From NCBI RefSeq assembly GCF_051401765.1, contig NW_027480429.1, forward strand, positions 9,118,157 through 9,182,156: 64,000 nucleotides of DNA, written 5' to 3'. This DNA comes from Calliopsis andreniformis. Lineage: Eukaryota; Arthropoda; Insecta; Hymenoptera; Andrenidae. Positions 1 through 12,301 of the stretch are shown one piece after another (positions within the stretch are counted from its first letter, which is position 1; each line of letters starts with the position of its first letter). Both the position numbers and the translations under genes were made by a program. The notes beneath the pieces are model-generated. The model ran no database searches, was not told the DNA's origin, and saw only the letters and a program-made list of their open reading frames with translations.

Positions 1-180
1 CATTTTATGCTTCCGGCGTTGACTTCTAAGGCCCTAACTATTCAATCTGTTGGCGCAACTCCCTAGGGTGAAGCCTAGGTTGCCCGGAAAGTAGAAATGA
101 CGTTATCTTTCATACTGGTTGCAATTATTCGTTTTATACGATGGAAAAACTGTTGTATTTATATTGTATTTTATGCTTCT
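1..180 (+). repeat. Copy of 2159-2338, 13 monomers apart
   Basis: The first 180 bases of the window are identical by eye to 2159-2338 (offset 2,158 = 13 x 166), including the private variants TTGGCGCAACTCC and GACGTTATC. After that the two copies diverge (TCTGTCGTTGACG against TCTGGCGCTGAC). Confidence 0.85.
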
Positions 181-552
181 GTCGTTGACGTCTAAGGCCG
201 CAGCTATTAGATGTGGTGGAGCATCGCACTAGAGTGACGCCTAGGTTGCCGGGAACGTAGAAATGACCATTACTTTCGCAATGTTTGCAATTATACATTT
301 TATAAGATGGAAAAACCGTTGTACTTATATCGTATTTTATGCTTCTGGCGTTGACTTCTTAGGCCCTAACTATTCCATCTGGTGGAACAACGCCCTAGGG
401 TGATGCCTAGGTTTCCCGGAACGTAGAAATGGAAATAACTTTCACACCGGTAGCAATTATTCGTTTTATACGATGGAAAAACAGTTCCATTTATTTTGTA
501 TTTTATGCTTCGGCCGTCGTCTTCTAAGGCACTAACTATTCGATCTGTTGAA

Positions 553-581
553 GCAACGCCCTAGGGTGAAGCCTAGGTTGC
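553..581. repeat. Imperfect inverted repeat inside the monomer (example copy)
   Basis: Arm GCAAC at 553-557 pairs with GTTGC at 577-581, and CTAGG at 561-565 pairs with CCTAG at 572-576. A 3-base bulge (GCC) lies between the left arms and a 6-base loop between the inner arms. The same arrangement recurs in monomers that carry CCTAGGG. In monomers carrying CCTAGAG the inner stem is one pair shorter. Short dyads of this kind can form cruciforms; whether this one does is unknown. Confidence 0.7.
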
Positions 582-736
582 CCGGAACGTAGGAATGACC
601 ATAGCTTTCACACTGGTTGCTATTATTCGTTTTATACGATGGAAAAACTGTTATATTTATATCGTATTTTATGCTTCTGGCGCTGACTTCTTAGGCCCTA
701 ACTATTCGATCTGGTGGAACAACGCCGTAGAGTGAA
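571..736 (+). repeat. Representative monomer with internal landmarks
   Basis: This full unit shows the parts shared by most copies. Residues 1-10 hold the GCCTAGGTTG landmark with an AvrII-type CCTAGG palindrome. Then comes a moderately GC-rich stretch, a conserved ATGACCATA segment near unit position 24, a CENP-B-box-like 17-mer at unit positions 55-71 (625-641), an AT-rich tract (about 76-102) and a second variable half with TATTCGATCTGG near unit position 133. G+C is 70 of 166 (42%). The start of the unit is arbitrary. Confidence 0.93.
625..641 (+). other. CENP-B-box-like motif, 7 of 9 core positions (example copy)
   Basis: The 17-mer reads ATTCGTTTTATACGATG. Against the mammalian CENP-B box core (NTTCGNNNNANNCGGGN) it keeps TTCG, the central A and the CG, and differs at the last two G positions. 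The same site occurs at the same place in most monomers, with recurrent damaged forms (ATACAATGG, ATATGATGG, or TTCC in place of TTCG). The resemblance is seen in the sequence; binding of any CENP-B-like protein is not shown. Confidence 0.5.
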
Positions 737-3200
737 GCCTAGGTTGCCCGGAACGTAGAAATGCCCATAACTTTCTCAATGGTTGCTATTATTCGTTTTA
801 TGCGATGGAAAAGCTGTTGTATATATACCGAATTTTATGCTTCTGGCGTTGACTTCTTATGCCCTAACTATTCCATCTGGTGGAACAACGCCCTAGGGTG
901 AAGCCTAGGTTGCCCGGAACGTAGAAATGACCATCACTTTCAAACTGGTTGAAATTAATCCTTTTATACGATGGAAAAACTGTTATATTTATATTGTATT
1001 TTATGCTTCTGGAGTTGCCTTCTTAGGCCCTAACTGTTCGATCTGGTGGAACAACGCCCCAGAGTGAAGCCTAGGTTACGCGGAACGTAGAAATGACCAC
1101 TACTTTCACACTGTTTTCAGTTACTCCTGTTATACGATGGAAAAGCTGTTGCATCTTTATTGAATTTTATGCTTCTGGCGTTGACTTCTAAGGCCCTAAC
1201 TATTCTATCTGGTGGATCAACGCCCTAGAGTGAAGCCTAGTTTGCTCGGAATGTAAAAATGACCATAACATTCACACTGGTTGAAATTATTCGTTTTATA
1301 CGACGGAAAAGCTGTTGCATCTTTAATGTAATTTATGCTTCTGGCGTTGACTTCTAAGGCCCTAACTATTCGATCTGGTGGAACAACGCCCTAGAGTGAA
1401 GCCTAGGTTGCCTGGAACGTACAAATGACCATCACTTTCACACGGGTTGCAATTATTCCTGTTATAGGATGGAAAGACTGTTGTATTTTTAATGTATTTT
1501 ATGCTTCAGGCGTTGACTTCTGAGGCCCTAACTATTCGATCTGGCGGAGCAACGCCCTAGAGTGAAGCCGAGGTTTCTCGGAACGTAGAAATGACCATCA
1601 CTTTCAAACTGGTTGCAATTATTCCTGTTATATGATGGAAAAACTGTTGTATTTTTATTGCATTTTATGCTGCTGGCGTTCACTTCTTAGGCCCTAACTA
1701 TTCGATCTGGTGGAACAACGCCCTATGGTGAAGCGTAGGTTGACCGGAACGTAGAAATGACCATAACTTTCACACCGGTAGCAATTATTCGTTTTACACG
1801 ATGGAAAACCTGTTATATTTATTTTGTATTTTATGCATCGGGCGTTGACTTCTAAGGCCCTAACTATTCAATCTGTTGGAGCAACGCCCTGGGGTGAAGC
1901 CTAGGTTGCCCGGAAAGCAGAAATGACGTTAACTTTCACACTGGTTGCTATTATTCGTTCTATACGTAGGAAAAACTGTTAGATTTATATTGTATTTTAT
2001 GCATCTGGCGTTGCCTTCTTAGGCCCTAGCTGTTCGATCTGGTGCAACAACGCCCTAGAGTGGAGCCTAGGTTACCCGGAACGTAGAAATGACCAGTACT
2101 TTCACACTGTTTGCAGTTATTCCTTTTATACGATGGAAAATCTGTTGTATTTTTATTGCATTTTATGCTTCCGGCGTTGACTTCTAAGGCCCTAACTATT
2201 CAATCTGTTGGCGCAACTCCCTAGGGTGAAGCCTAGGTTGCCCGGAAAGTAGAAATGACGTTATCTTTCATACTGGTTGCAATTATTCGTTTTATACGAT
2301 GGAAAAACTGTTGTATTTATATTGTATTTTATGCTTCTGGCGCTGACTTCTAAGGCACTAACTATTCGATCTGGTGGAGCAACGCCCTAGAGTGAAGCCT
2401 AGGTTGCCCGGAACGTAGAAGTGACCATCACTTTCAAAATGGTTGCAAATATACATTTTATAAGGTGGAAAAACAGTTGTACTTATATCGTATTTTATGC
2501 TTCTGGCGTTGACTTCGTAGGCCCTAACTATTCCATCTGGTGGAACAACGCCCTAGGGTGATCCCTAGGTTGCCCGGAACGTAGAAATGGAAATAACCTT
2601 CACACCGGCAGCAATTATTCGTTTTATACGATGGAAAAACAGTTCTATTTATTTTGTATTTTATGCTTCGGCCGTTGACTTCTAAGGCACTAACTACTCG
2701 ATCTGTTGGAGCAACGCCCTAGGGTGAAGCCTAGGTTGCCCGGAACGTAGGAATGACCATAACTTTCACACTGGTTGCTATTATTCGTTTTATACGATGG
2801 AAAAACTGTTATATTTATATTGTATTTTATGCTTCTGGCGCTGACTTCTTAGGCCCTAACTATTCGATCTGGTGGAGTAACGCCGTATTGTGAAGCCTGG
2901 GTTGACCGGAACGTAGAAATGACCATAATTTTCACACCGGTAGCAATTATTCGTTTTACACGATGGAAAAACAGTTCTATTTATTTTGTATTTTATGCAT
3001 CGGGCGTTGACTTGTAAGGCCCTAACTATTCAATCTGTTGGAGCAACGCCCTAGGGTGAAGCCTAGGTTGCCCGGAAAGTAGAAATGACGTTATCTTTCA
3101 TACTGGTTGCAATTATTCGTTTTATACGATGGAAAAACTGTTGTATTTATATGGTATTTTATGCTTCTGGCGTTGACTTCTAAGGCACTAACTATTCGAC

Positions 3201-5690
3201 CTGGTGGAGCAACGCCCTAGAGTGAAGCCTAAGTTGCCCGGAACGCAGCAATTACCATCACTTTCAAACTGGTTGCAAATATTCCTGTTATATGATGGAG
3301 AAACTGTTGTATTTCTATAGCATTTTATGCTTCGGGCACTGACTTCTAAGGCCCTAACTATTCAATCTGTAGGAGCAATGCCCTAGGGTGTAGCCTAGGT
3401 TGCCCGTAAAGTAGAAATGACCATAGCTTTCATACTGGTTGCAATTATTCGTTTTATATGATGGAAAAACTGTTGTATTTATATTGTATTTTATGCTTCT
3501 GTCGTTGACGTCTAAGGCCGCAGCTATTAGATGTGGTGGAGCATCGCACTAGAGTGACGCCTAGGTTGCCGGGAACGTAGAAATGACCATTACTTTCGCA
3601 ATGTTTGCAATTATACATTTTATAAGATGGAAAAACCGTTGTACTTATATCGTATTTTATGCTTCTGGCGTTGACTTCTTAGGCCCTAACTATTCCATCT
3701 GGTGGAACAACGCCCTAGGGTGATGCCTAGGTTTCCCGGAACGTAGAAATGGAAATAACTTTCACACCGGTAGCAATTATTCGTTTTATACGATGGAAAA
3801 ACAGTTCCATTTATTTTGTATTTTATGCTTCGGCCGTCGTCTTCTAAGGCACTAACTATTCGATCTGTTGAAGCAACGCCCTAGGGTGAAGCCTAGGTTG
3901 CCCGGAACGTAGGAATGACCATAGCTTTCACACTGGTTGCTATTATTCGTTTTATACGATGGAAAAACTGTTATATTTATATCGTATTTTATGCTTCTGG
4001 CGCTGACTTCTTAGGCCCTAACTATTCGATCTGGTGGAACAACGCCGTAGAGTGAAGCCTAGGTTGCCCGGAACGTAGAAATGCCCATAACTTTCTCAAT
4101 GGTTGCTATTATTCGTTTTATGCGATGGAAAAGCTGTTGTATATATACCGAATTTTATGCTTCTGGCGTTGACTTCTTATGCCCTAACTATTCCATCTGG
4201 TGGAACAACGCCCTAGGGTGAAGCCTAGGTTGCCCGGAACGTAGAAATGACCATCACTTTCAAACTGGTTGAAATTAATCCTTTTATACGATGGAAAAAC
4301 TGTTATATTTATATTGTATTTTATGCTTCTGGAGTTGCCTTCTTAGGCCCTAACTGTTCGATCTGGTGGAACAACGCCCCAGAGTGAAGCCTAGGTTACG
4401 CGGAACGTAGAAATGACCACTACTTTCACACTGTTTTCAGTTACTCCTGTTATACGATGGAAAAGCTGTTGCATCTTTATTGAATTTTATGCTTCTGGCG
4501 TTGACTTCTAAGGCCCTAACTATTCTATCTGGTGGATCAACGCCCTAGAGTGAAGCCTAGTTTGCTCGGAATGTAAAAATGACCATAACATTCACACTGG
4601 TTGAAATTATTCGTTTTATACGACGGAAAAGCTGTTGCATCTTTATTGTAATTTATGCTTCTGGCGTTGACTTCTAAGGCCCTAACTATTCGATCTGGTG
4701 GAACAACGCCCTAGAGTGAAGCCTAGGTTGCCTGGAACGTACAAATGACCATCACTTTCACACGGGTTGCAATTATTCCTGTTATAGGATGGAAAGACTG
4801 TTGTATTTTTAATGTATTTTATGCTTCAGGCGTTGACTTCTGAGGCCCTAACTATTCGATCTGGCGGAGCAACGCCCTAGAGTGAAGCCGAGGTTTCTCG
4901 GAACGTAGAAATGACCATCACTTTCAAACTGGTTGCAATTATTCCTGTTATATGATGGAAAAACTGTTGTATTTTTATTGCATTTTATGCTGCTGGCGTT
5001 CACTTCTTAGGCCCTAACTATTCGATCTGGTGGAACAACGCCCTATGGTGAAGCGTAGGTTGACCGGAACGTAGAAATGACCATAACTTTCACACCGGTA
5101 GCAATTATTCGTTTTACACGATGGAAAACCTGTTATATTTATTTTGTATTTTATGCATCGGGCGTTGACTTCTAAGGCCCTAACTATTCAATCTGTTGGC
5201 GCAACGCCCTAGGGTGAAGCCTAGGTTGCCCGGAACGTAGAAATGACCATCACTTTCAAACTGGTTGAAATTAGTCCTTTTATACGATGGAAAAACTGTT
5301 ATATTTATATTGTATTTTATGCTTCTGGAGTTGCCTTCTTAGGCCCTAACTGGTCGATCTGGTGGAACAACGCCCTAGAGTGAAGCCTAGGCTACCCGGA
5401 ACGTAGAAATGACCAGTACTTTCACACTGTCTTCAGTTACTCCTGTTATACGATGGAAAAGCTGTTGCACCTTTATTGAATTTTATGCTTCTGGCGTTGA
5501 CTTCTAAGGCCCTAGCTATTCTATCTGGTGGATTAACGCCCTAGAGTGAAGCCTAGGTTGCTCGGAATGTAAAAATGACCATAACATTCACACTGGTTGA
5601 AATTATTCGTTTTATACGATGGAAAAGCTGTTGCATCTTTATTGTATTTTATGCTTCTGGCGTTGACTTCTAAGGCCCTAACTATTCGAT
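3201..5690 (+). repeat. 15-mer HOR (2,490 bp), copy 1
   Basis: It matches 5691-8180 almost perfectly. I saw one difference, C at 3352 against A at 5842. Upstream of 3201 the copies differ at once (3187 and 3200), so this is close to the true duplication edge. The monomers inside differ strongly from one another, so the block was copied as a unit. Confidence 0.92.
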
Positions 5691-8180
5691 CTGGTGGAGC
5701 AACGCCCTAGAGTGAAGCCTAAGTTGCCCGGAACGCAGCAATTACCATCACTTTCAAACTGGTTGCAAATATTCCTGTTATATGATGGAGAAACTGTTGT
5801 ATTTCTATAGCATTTTATGCTTCGGGCACTGACTTCTAAGGACCTAACTATTCAATCTGTAGGAGCAATGCCCTAGGGTGTAGCCTAGGTTGCCCGTAAA
5901 GTAGAAATGACCATAGCTTTCATACTGGTTGCAATTATTCGTTTTATATGATGGAAAAACTGTTGTATTTATATTGTATTTTATGCTTCTGTCGTTGACG
6001 TCTAAGGCCGCAGCTATTAGATGTGGTGGAGCATCGCACTAGAGTGACGCCTAGGTTGCCGGGAACGTAGAAATGACCATTACTTTCGCAATGTTTGCAA
6101 TTATACATTTTATAAGATGGAAAAACCGTTGTACTTATATCGTATTTTATGCTTCTGGCGTTGACTTCTTAGGCCCTAACTATTCCATCTGGTGGAACAA
6201 CGCCCTAGGGTGATGCCTAGGTTTCCCGGAACGTAGAAATGGAAATAACTTTCACACCGGTAGCAATTATTCGTTTTATACGATGGAAAAACAGTTCCAT
6301 TTATTTTGTATTTTATGCTTCGGCCGTCGTCTTCTAAGGCACTAACTATTCGATCTGTTGAAGCAACGCCCTAGGGTGAAGCCTAGGTTGCCCGGAACGT
6401 AGGAATGACCATAGCTTTCACACTGGTTGCTATTATTCGTTTTATACGATGGAAAAACTGTTATATTTATATCGTATTTTATGCTTCTGGCGCTGACTTC
6501 TTAGGCCCTAACTATTCGATCTGGTGGAACAACGCCGTAGAGTGAAGCCTAGGTTGCCCGGAACGTAGAAATGCCCATAACTTTCTCAATGGTTGCTATT
6601 ATTCGTTTTATGCGATGGAAAAGCTGTTGTATATATACCGAATTTTATGCTTCTGGCGTTGACTTCTTATGCCCTAACTATTCCATCTGGTGGAACAACG
6701 CCCTAGGGTGAAGCCTAGGTTGCCCGGAACGTAGAAATGACCATCACTTTCAAACTGGTTGAAATTAATCCTTTTATACGATGGAAAAACTGTTATATTT
6801 ATATTGTATTTTATGCTTCTGGAGTTGCCTTCTTAGGCCCTAACTGTTCGATCTGGTGGAACAACGCCCCAGAGTGAAGCCTAGGTTACGCGGAACGTAG
6901 AAATGACCACTACTTTCACACTGTTTTCAGTTACTCCTGTTATACGATGGAAAAGCTGTTGCATCTTTATTGAATTTTATGCTTCTGGCGTTGACTTCTA
7001 AGGCCCTAACTATTCTATCTGGTGGATCAACGCCCTAGAGTGAAGCCTAGTTTGCTCGGAATGTAAAAATGACCATAACATTCACACTGGTTGAAATTAT
7101 TCGTTTTATACGACGGAAAAGCTGTTGCATCTTTATTGTAATTTATGCTTCTGGCGTTGACTTCTAAGGCCCTAACTATTCGATCTGGTGGAACAACGCC
7201 CTAGAGTGAAGCCTAGGTTGCCTGGAACGTACAAATGACCATCACTTTCACACGGGTTGCAATTATTCCTGTTATAGGATGGAAAGACTGTTGTATTTTT
7301 AATGTATTTTATGCTTCAGGCGTTGACTTCTGAGGCCCTAACTATTCGATCTGGCGGAGCAACGCCCTAGAGTGAAGCCGAGGTTTCTCGGAACGTAGAA
7401 ATGACCATCACTTTCAAACTGGTTGCAATTATTCCTGTTATATGATGGAAAAACTGTTGTATTTTTATTGCATTTTATGCTGCTGGCGTTCACTTCTTAG
7501 GCCCTAACTATTCGATCTGGTGGAACAACGCCCTATGGTGAAGCGTAGGTTGACCGGAACGTAGAAATGACCATAACTTTCACACCGGTAGCAATTATTC
7601 GTTTTACACGATGGAAAACCTGTTATATTTATTTTGTATTTTATGCATCGGGCGTTGACTTCTAAGGCCCTAACTATTCAATCTGTTGGCGCAACGCCCT
7701 AGGGTGAAGCCTAGGTTGCCCGGAACGTAGAAATGACCATCACTTTCAAACTGGTTGAAATTAGTCCTTTTATACGATGGAAAAACTGTTATATTTATAT
7801 TGTATTTTATGCTTCTGGAGTTGCCTTCTTAGGCCCTAACTGGTCGATCTGGTGGAACAACGCCCTAGAGTGAAGCCTAGGCTACCCGGAACGTAGAAAT
7901 GACCAGTACTTTCACACTGTCTTCAGTTACTCCTGTTATACGATGGAAAAGCTGTTGCACCTTTATTGAATTTTATGCTTCTGGCGTTGACTTCTAAGGC
8001 CCTAGCTATTCTATCTGGTGGATTAACGCCCTAGAGTGAAGCCTAGGTTGCTCGGAATGTAAAAATGACCATAACATTCACACTGGTTGAAATTATTCGT
8101 TTTATACGATGGAAAAGCTGTTGCATCTTTATTGTATTTTATGCTTCTGGCGTTGACTTCTAAGGCCCTAACTATTCGAT
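5691..8180 (+). repeat. 15-mer HOR (2,490 bp), copy 2
   Basis: Direct tandem copy of the preceding block. Similarity runs to about 8211, where AAGTTGCCCG in copy 1 is replaced by AGGTTGCCCG and the following monomers are unrelated to copy 1. Confidence 0.92.
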
Positions 8181-9019
8181 CTGGTGGAGCAACGCCCTAG
8201 AGTGAAGCCTAGGTTGCCCGGAACGTAGAAATGACCACAACTTTCATACTGGTCGCAATTACACGTTTTATATGATGGAAAAACTGTTGTATTTATTTTG
8301 TATTTTATGCTTCTGCCGTTGACTTCTAAGGCACTAACTATTCGATCTGGTGGAACAACGCCCTAGGGTGAAGCCTAGGTTGGCCGGAACGTAGAAATGA
8401 CCATAACTTTTACACTGGTAGCAATTATTCGTTTTATACAATGGTAAAACTGTTCTGTTTATTTTGTATTTTATGCTTCGGGCGTTGACTTCTAAGGCCC
8501 TAACTGTTCGGTCTGGAGGATCAACGCCCTAGAGTGTAGCCTAGGTTGCCCGGAACGTAGAAATGACCATAACTTTCACACTGGATGATATTATTCGTTC
8601 TATACGATGGAAAAACTGTTATATTTATTATGTATCTTATGCTTCTGGCGTTGACTTCTTAGGCCCTAACAATTCGATCTGGTGGAACAACGCCCTAGAG
8701 TGAAGCCTAGGTTGTCTGGAACGTAGAAATGACCATCACTTTCACACGGGTTGCAATTATTCCTGTTATAGGATGGAAAGACTGTTGTATTTTTAATGTA
8801 TTTTATGCTTCAGGCGTTGACTTCTGAGGCCGTAGCTATTCGATGTGGTGGAAGAACGCCATAGAGTGAAGCCTAGGTTGCCCGGAACGTAGAAATGACC
8901 ATAAGTTTCATACTGGTTGCAATTATTTGTTTTATACGATGGAAAAGCTGTTCTATTTATTTTGTATTTTATGCTTCGGGTGTTGACTTCTAAGGCCCTA
9001 ACTATTCAATCTGTTGGAG

Positions 9020-9031
9020 CAACGGCCCTAG
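9020..9031 (+). repeat. Monomer with 1-bp insertion (167 bp)
   Basis: AACGGCCCTAG replaces the usual AACGCCCTAG, an extra G at 9024 or 9025. The landmark moves from expected 9037 to 9038, and the phase shift persists downstream until the deletion near 10106. Confidence 0.85.
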
Positions 9032-10100
9032 GGTGTAGCTTAGGTTGCCCGGAAAGTAGAAATGACCATAACTTTCATACTGGTTGCAATTATTCGTTTT
9101 ATATGATGGAAAAACTGTAGTATTTATATTGTATTTTATGCTGCTGGCATTCACTTCTTAGGCCCTAACTATTCGATCTGGTCGAACAACGCCCTGTGGT
9201 GAAGGCTAGGTTGCCCGGAACGTAGAGATGCCCATAACGTTCACACTGGTTGCTATTATTCGTTTTATGCGATGGAAAAGCTGTTGTATTTATACCGTAT
9301 TTTATGCTTCTGGCGTTGACTTCTTATGCCCTAACTATTCCATCTGGTGGAACCACGCCCTAGGGTGAAGCCTGGGTTGCCCGGAACGTAGAAATGACCA
9401 TCACTTTCAAACTGGTTGCAATTAATCCTTTTATACGATGGAAAAACTGTTGCACCTTTATTGAATTTTATGCTTCTGGCGTTGACTTCTAAGGCCCTAA
9501 CTATTCTATCTGGTGGATCAACGCCCTAGAGTGAAGCCTAGCTTGCTCGGAATGTAAAAATGACCATAACATTCACACTGGTTGAAATTATTCGTTTTAT
9601 ACGATGGAAAGGCTGTTGCATCTTTATTGTGTTTTATGCTTCTGGCGTTGACTTCTAAGGCCCTAACTATTCAATCTGTTGGAGCAACGCCCTAGGGTGA
9701 AGCCCAGGTTGCCCGGAAAGTAGAAATGACCACAACTTTCATACTGGTTGCAATTACACGTTTTATATGATGGAAAAACTGTTGTATTTATTTTGTATTT
9801 TATGCTTCGGCCGCTGACTTCTAAGGCACTAACTATTCGATCTGGTGCAACAACGCCATACGGTGAAGCCTAGGTTGCCCGGAACGTAGAAATGACCACA
9901 ACTTTCACACCGGTAGCAATTATTCGTTTTATACGATGGAAAAACTGTTCTATTTATTTTGTATTTTACGCTTCTGTCGTTGACGTCTAAGGCCGTAGCT
10001 ATTAGATGTGGTGGAGCAACGCCATAGGGTGAAGCCTAGGTTGCCCGGAACGTAGGAATGACCATAACTTTCACACTGGTTGCTATTATTCGTTTTATAC

Positions 10101-10112
10101 GATGGAAAGCTG
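10101..10112 (+). repeat. Monomer with 1-bp deletion (165 bp)
   Basis: GATGGAAAGCTG has three A bases where other monomers have four or five. The next landmark falls at 10199 in place of 10200, which restores the original phase. Confidence 0.85.
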
Positions 10113-11139
10113 TTATATTTAGATTGTATTTTATGCTTCTGGCGCTGACTTCTTAGGCCCTAACTATTCGATCTGGTGGAACAACGCCGTAGAGTGAAGC
10201 CTAGGTTGCCCGGAACGTAGAAATGACCATCACATTCAAACTGGTTGCAATTAATCCTTTTATACGATGGAAAAACTGTTGCATTTTTATTGCATTCTAT
10301 GCGTCGGGCGTTGACTTCTAAGGCCCTAACTATTCAATCTGTTGGAGCAACGCCCTAGGGTGATGCCTAGCTTGCTCGGAACGTAGAAATGACCATAACT
10401 TTTACGCTGGTACCAATTATTCGTTTTATACAATGGAAGAACTGTTCTATTTATTTTGTATTTTATGCTTCGGGCGTTGTCTTCTAAAGCCCTAACTGTT
10501 TGATCTGGTGGAGCAACGCCCTAGAGTGAAGCCTAGGTTGCCCGGTACGTAGAAATGACCATAACTTTCACAGTGGTTGCTATTATTCCTTTTATACGAT
10601 GGAAAAGCTGTTGTATTTATATCGTATTTTATGCTTCTGGCGTTGACATCTAAGGACCTAACTATTCGATCTGGTGGAACAACGGCCTAGGGTGAAGCCT
10701 AGGTAGCCCGGAACGTAGAATTGACCATAACTTTTACACTGGTAGCAACTATTCGTTTTATACGATGGAAAAACTGTTCTATTTTTATTGCATTTTATGC
10801 TTCGGGCATTGACTTCTAAGGCCCTAACTATTCAATCTGTTGGAGCAATGCCCTAGGGTGAAGCCTAGGTTGCACGGAAAGTAGAAATGACCTTAACTTT
10901 CATACTGGTTGCAATTATTCGTTTTATATGATGGAAAAACTGTTGTATTTATCTTGTATTTTATGCTCCGGGCGTTGACTTCTAAGGCCCTAACTGTTTG
11001 ATCTGGTGGAGCAACGCCCTAGAGTGAAGCCTAGGTTGCCCGGTACGTAGAAGTGACCATCACCTTCAAACTGGTTGCAATTATTCGTTTTATACGATGG
11101 AAAAGCTGTTGTATTTATATCGTATTTTATGCTTCTGGC

Positions 11140-12130
11140 GTTGACTTCTTAGGCCCTAACTATTCCATCAGGTGGAACAACGCCCTAGGGTGAAGCCTAG
11201 GTGGCCCGGAACGTAGAAATGACTATAACTTTTACACTGGTAGCAATTATTCGTTTTATACAATGGAAAAACTGTTTTATTTATTTTGTATTTTATGCTT
11301 CGGGCGTTGACGTCTAAGGCCCTAACTGTGTGATCTGGTGGAGCAACGCCTTAGAGTGAAGCCTAGGTTGCCCGGAACGTAGAAATGACCATCACTTTCA
11401 CACTGGTTGCTATTATTCGTTTTATACGATGGAAAAACTGTTATATTTATATTGTATTTTATGCGCCTGGCGTTCACTTCGTAGGCCCTAACTATTCGAT
11501 CTGGTGGAACAACGCCGTAGAGTGAAGCCTCGGTTGCCCGGATCGTAGAAATGACCATTACTTTCTCACTGCTTGCAATTATTCCTTTTATACGATGGAA
11601 AAGCTGTTGTATTTATATCGTATTTTATGCTTCTGGCGTTGACATCTAAGGACCTAACTATTCGATCTGGTGGAGCAGCGCCCTAGAGTGAAGCCTAGGT
11701 TGCTCGGAATATAGAAATGACCATAACTTTCACACTGGTTGCTATTATTCGTTTTATATGATGGAAAAACTGTTGTATTTATATTGTATTTTATGCTTCT
11801 GTCGTTCACTTCTTAGGCCCTAACTATTCGATCTGGTGGAGCAACGCCCTAGAGTGAAGCCTAGGTTGCCCGGAACGTAGAAATGACCATACCTTTCATA
11901 CTGGTTGCAATTATTCGTTTTATATGATGGAAAAACTGTTGTATTTATATTGTATTTTATGCTTCTGGCGTTCACCTCTTAGGCCCTAACTATTCGATCT
12001 GGTGGAACAATGGCGTAGCGTGAAGCCTAGGTAGCCCGGAACGTAGAAATGACCATAACTTTTACACTGGTAGCAATTATTCGTTTTATACAATGGAAAA
12101 ACTGTTCTATTTATTTTGTATTTAATGCTT
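11140..12130 (+). repeat. Seven-monomer-offset duplication, copy 1
   Basis: It matches 12302-13293 at an offset of 1,162 bp (7 monomers), becoming 1,163 after the insertion at 12521. Shared marks are ATTCCATCAGGTGG, AATGACTATAAC, GACGTCTAAGG and ATGCGCCTGG. The copies separate near 12130 (GGGCGTTGG against GGGCAATGG). Confidence 0.82.
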
Positions 12131-12301
12131 CGGGCGTTGGCTTCTGAGGCCCTAACCGTCTTATCTGGTGGAGCAACGCCCTAGAGTGAAACCTAAGTTG
12201 CCCGGAACGTAAAAATGACCATAACTTTCACACTGGTTGCTATTATTCGTTTCATACGATGGAAAAACTGTTATATTTATATTGTATTTTATTCTTCTGG
12301 C

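Larger units (their letters stand above)
140..1879 (+). repeat. First copy of 1.74-kb HOR block, left domain
   Basis: This block recurs at 3460-5199 (offset 3,320 = 20 monomers) and 5950-7689. Private variants shared by all three include ATGTGGTGGAGCATCGCAC, CGGCCGTCGTC and GGTTACGCGG. I noticed one difference, A at 1326 against T at 4646. Bases 1880-3200 around it are related but more diverged monomers. Confidence 0.88.
8212..11139 (+). repeat. Mixed, diverged monomers between HOR domains
   Basis: About 17.6 monomers in phase with the rest of the array. I found no neighbouring long near-identical copy of this stretch. It contains two of the six length-changing mutations (near 9024 and 10106), and it separates the left HOR domain from the 11-16 kb set. 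It may be an older or less homogenised part of the array. Confidence 0.75.
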
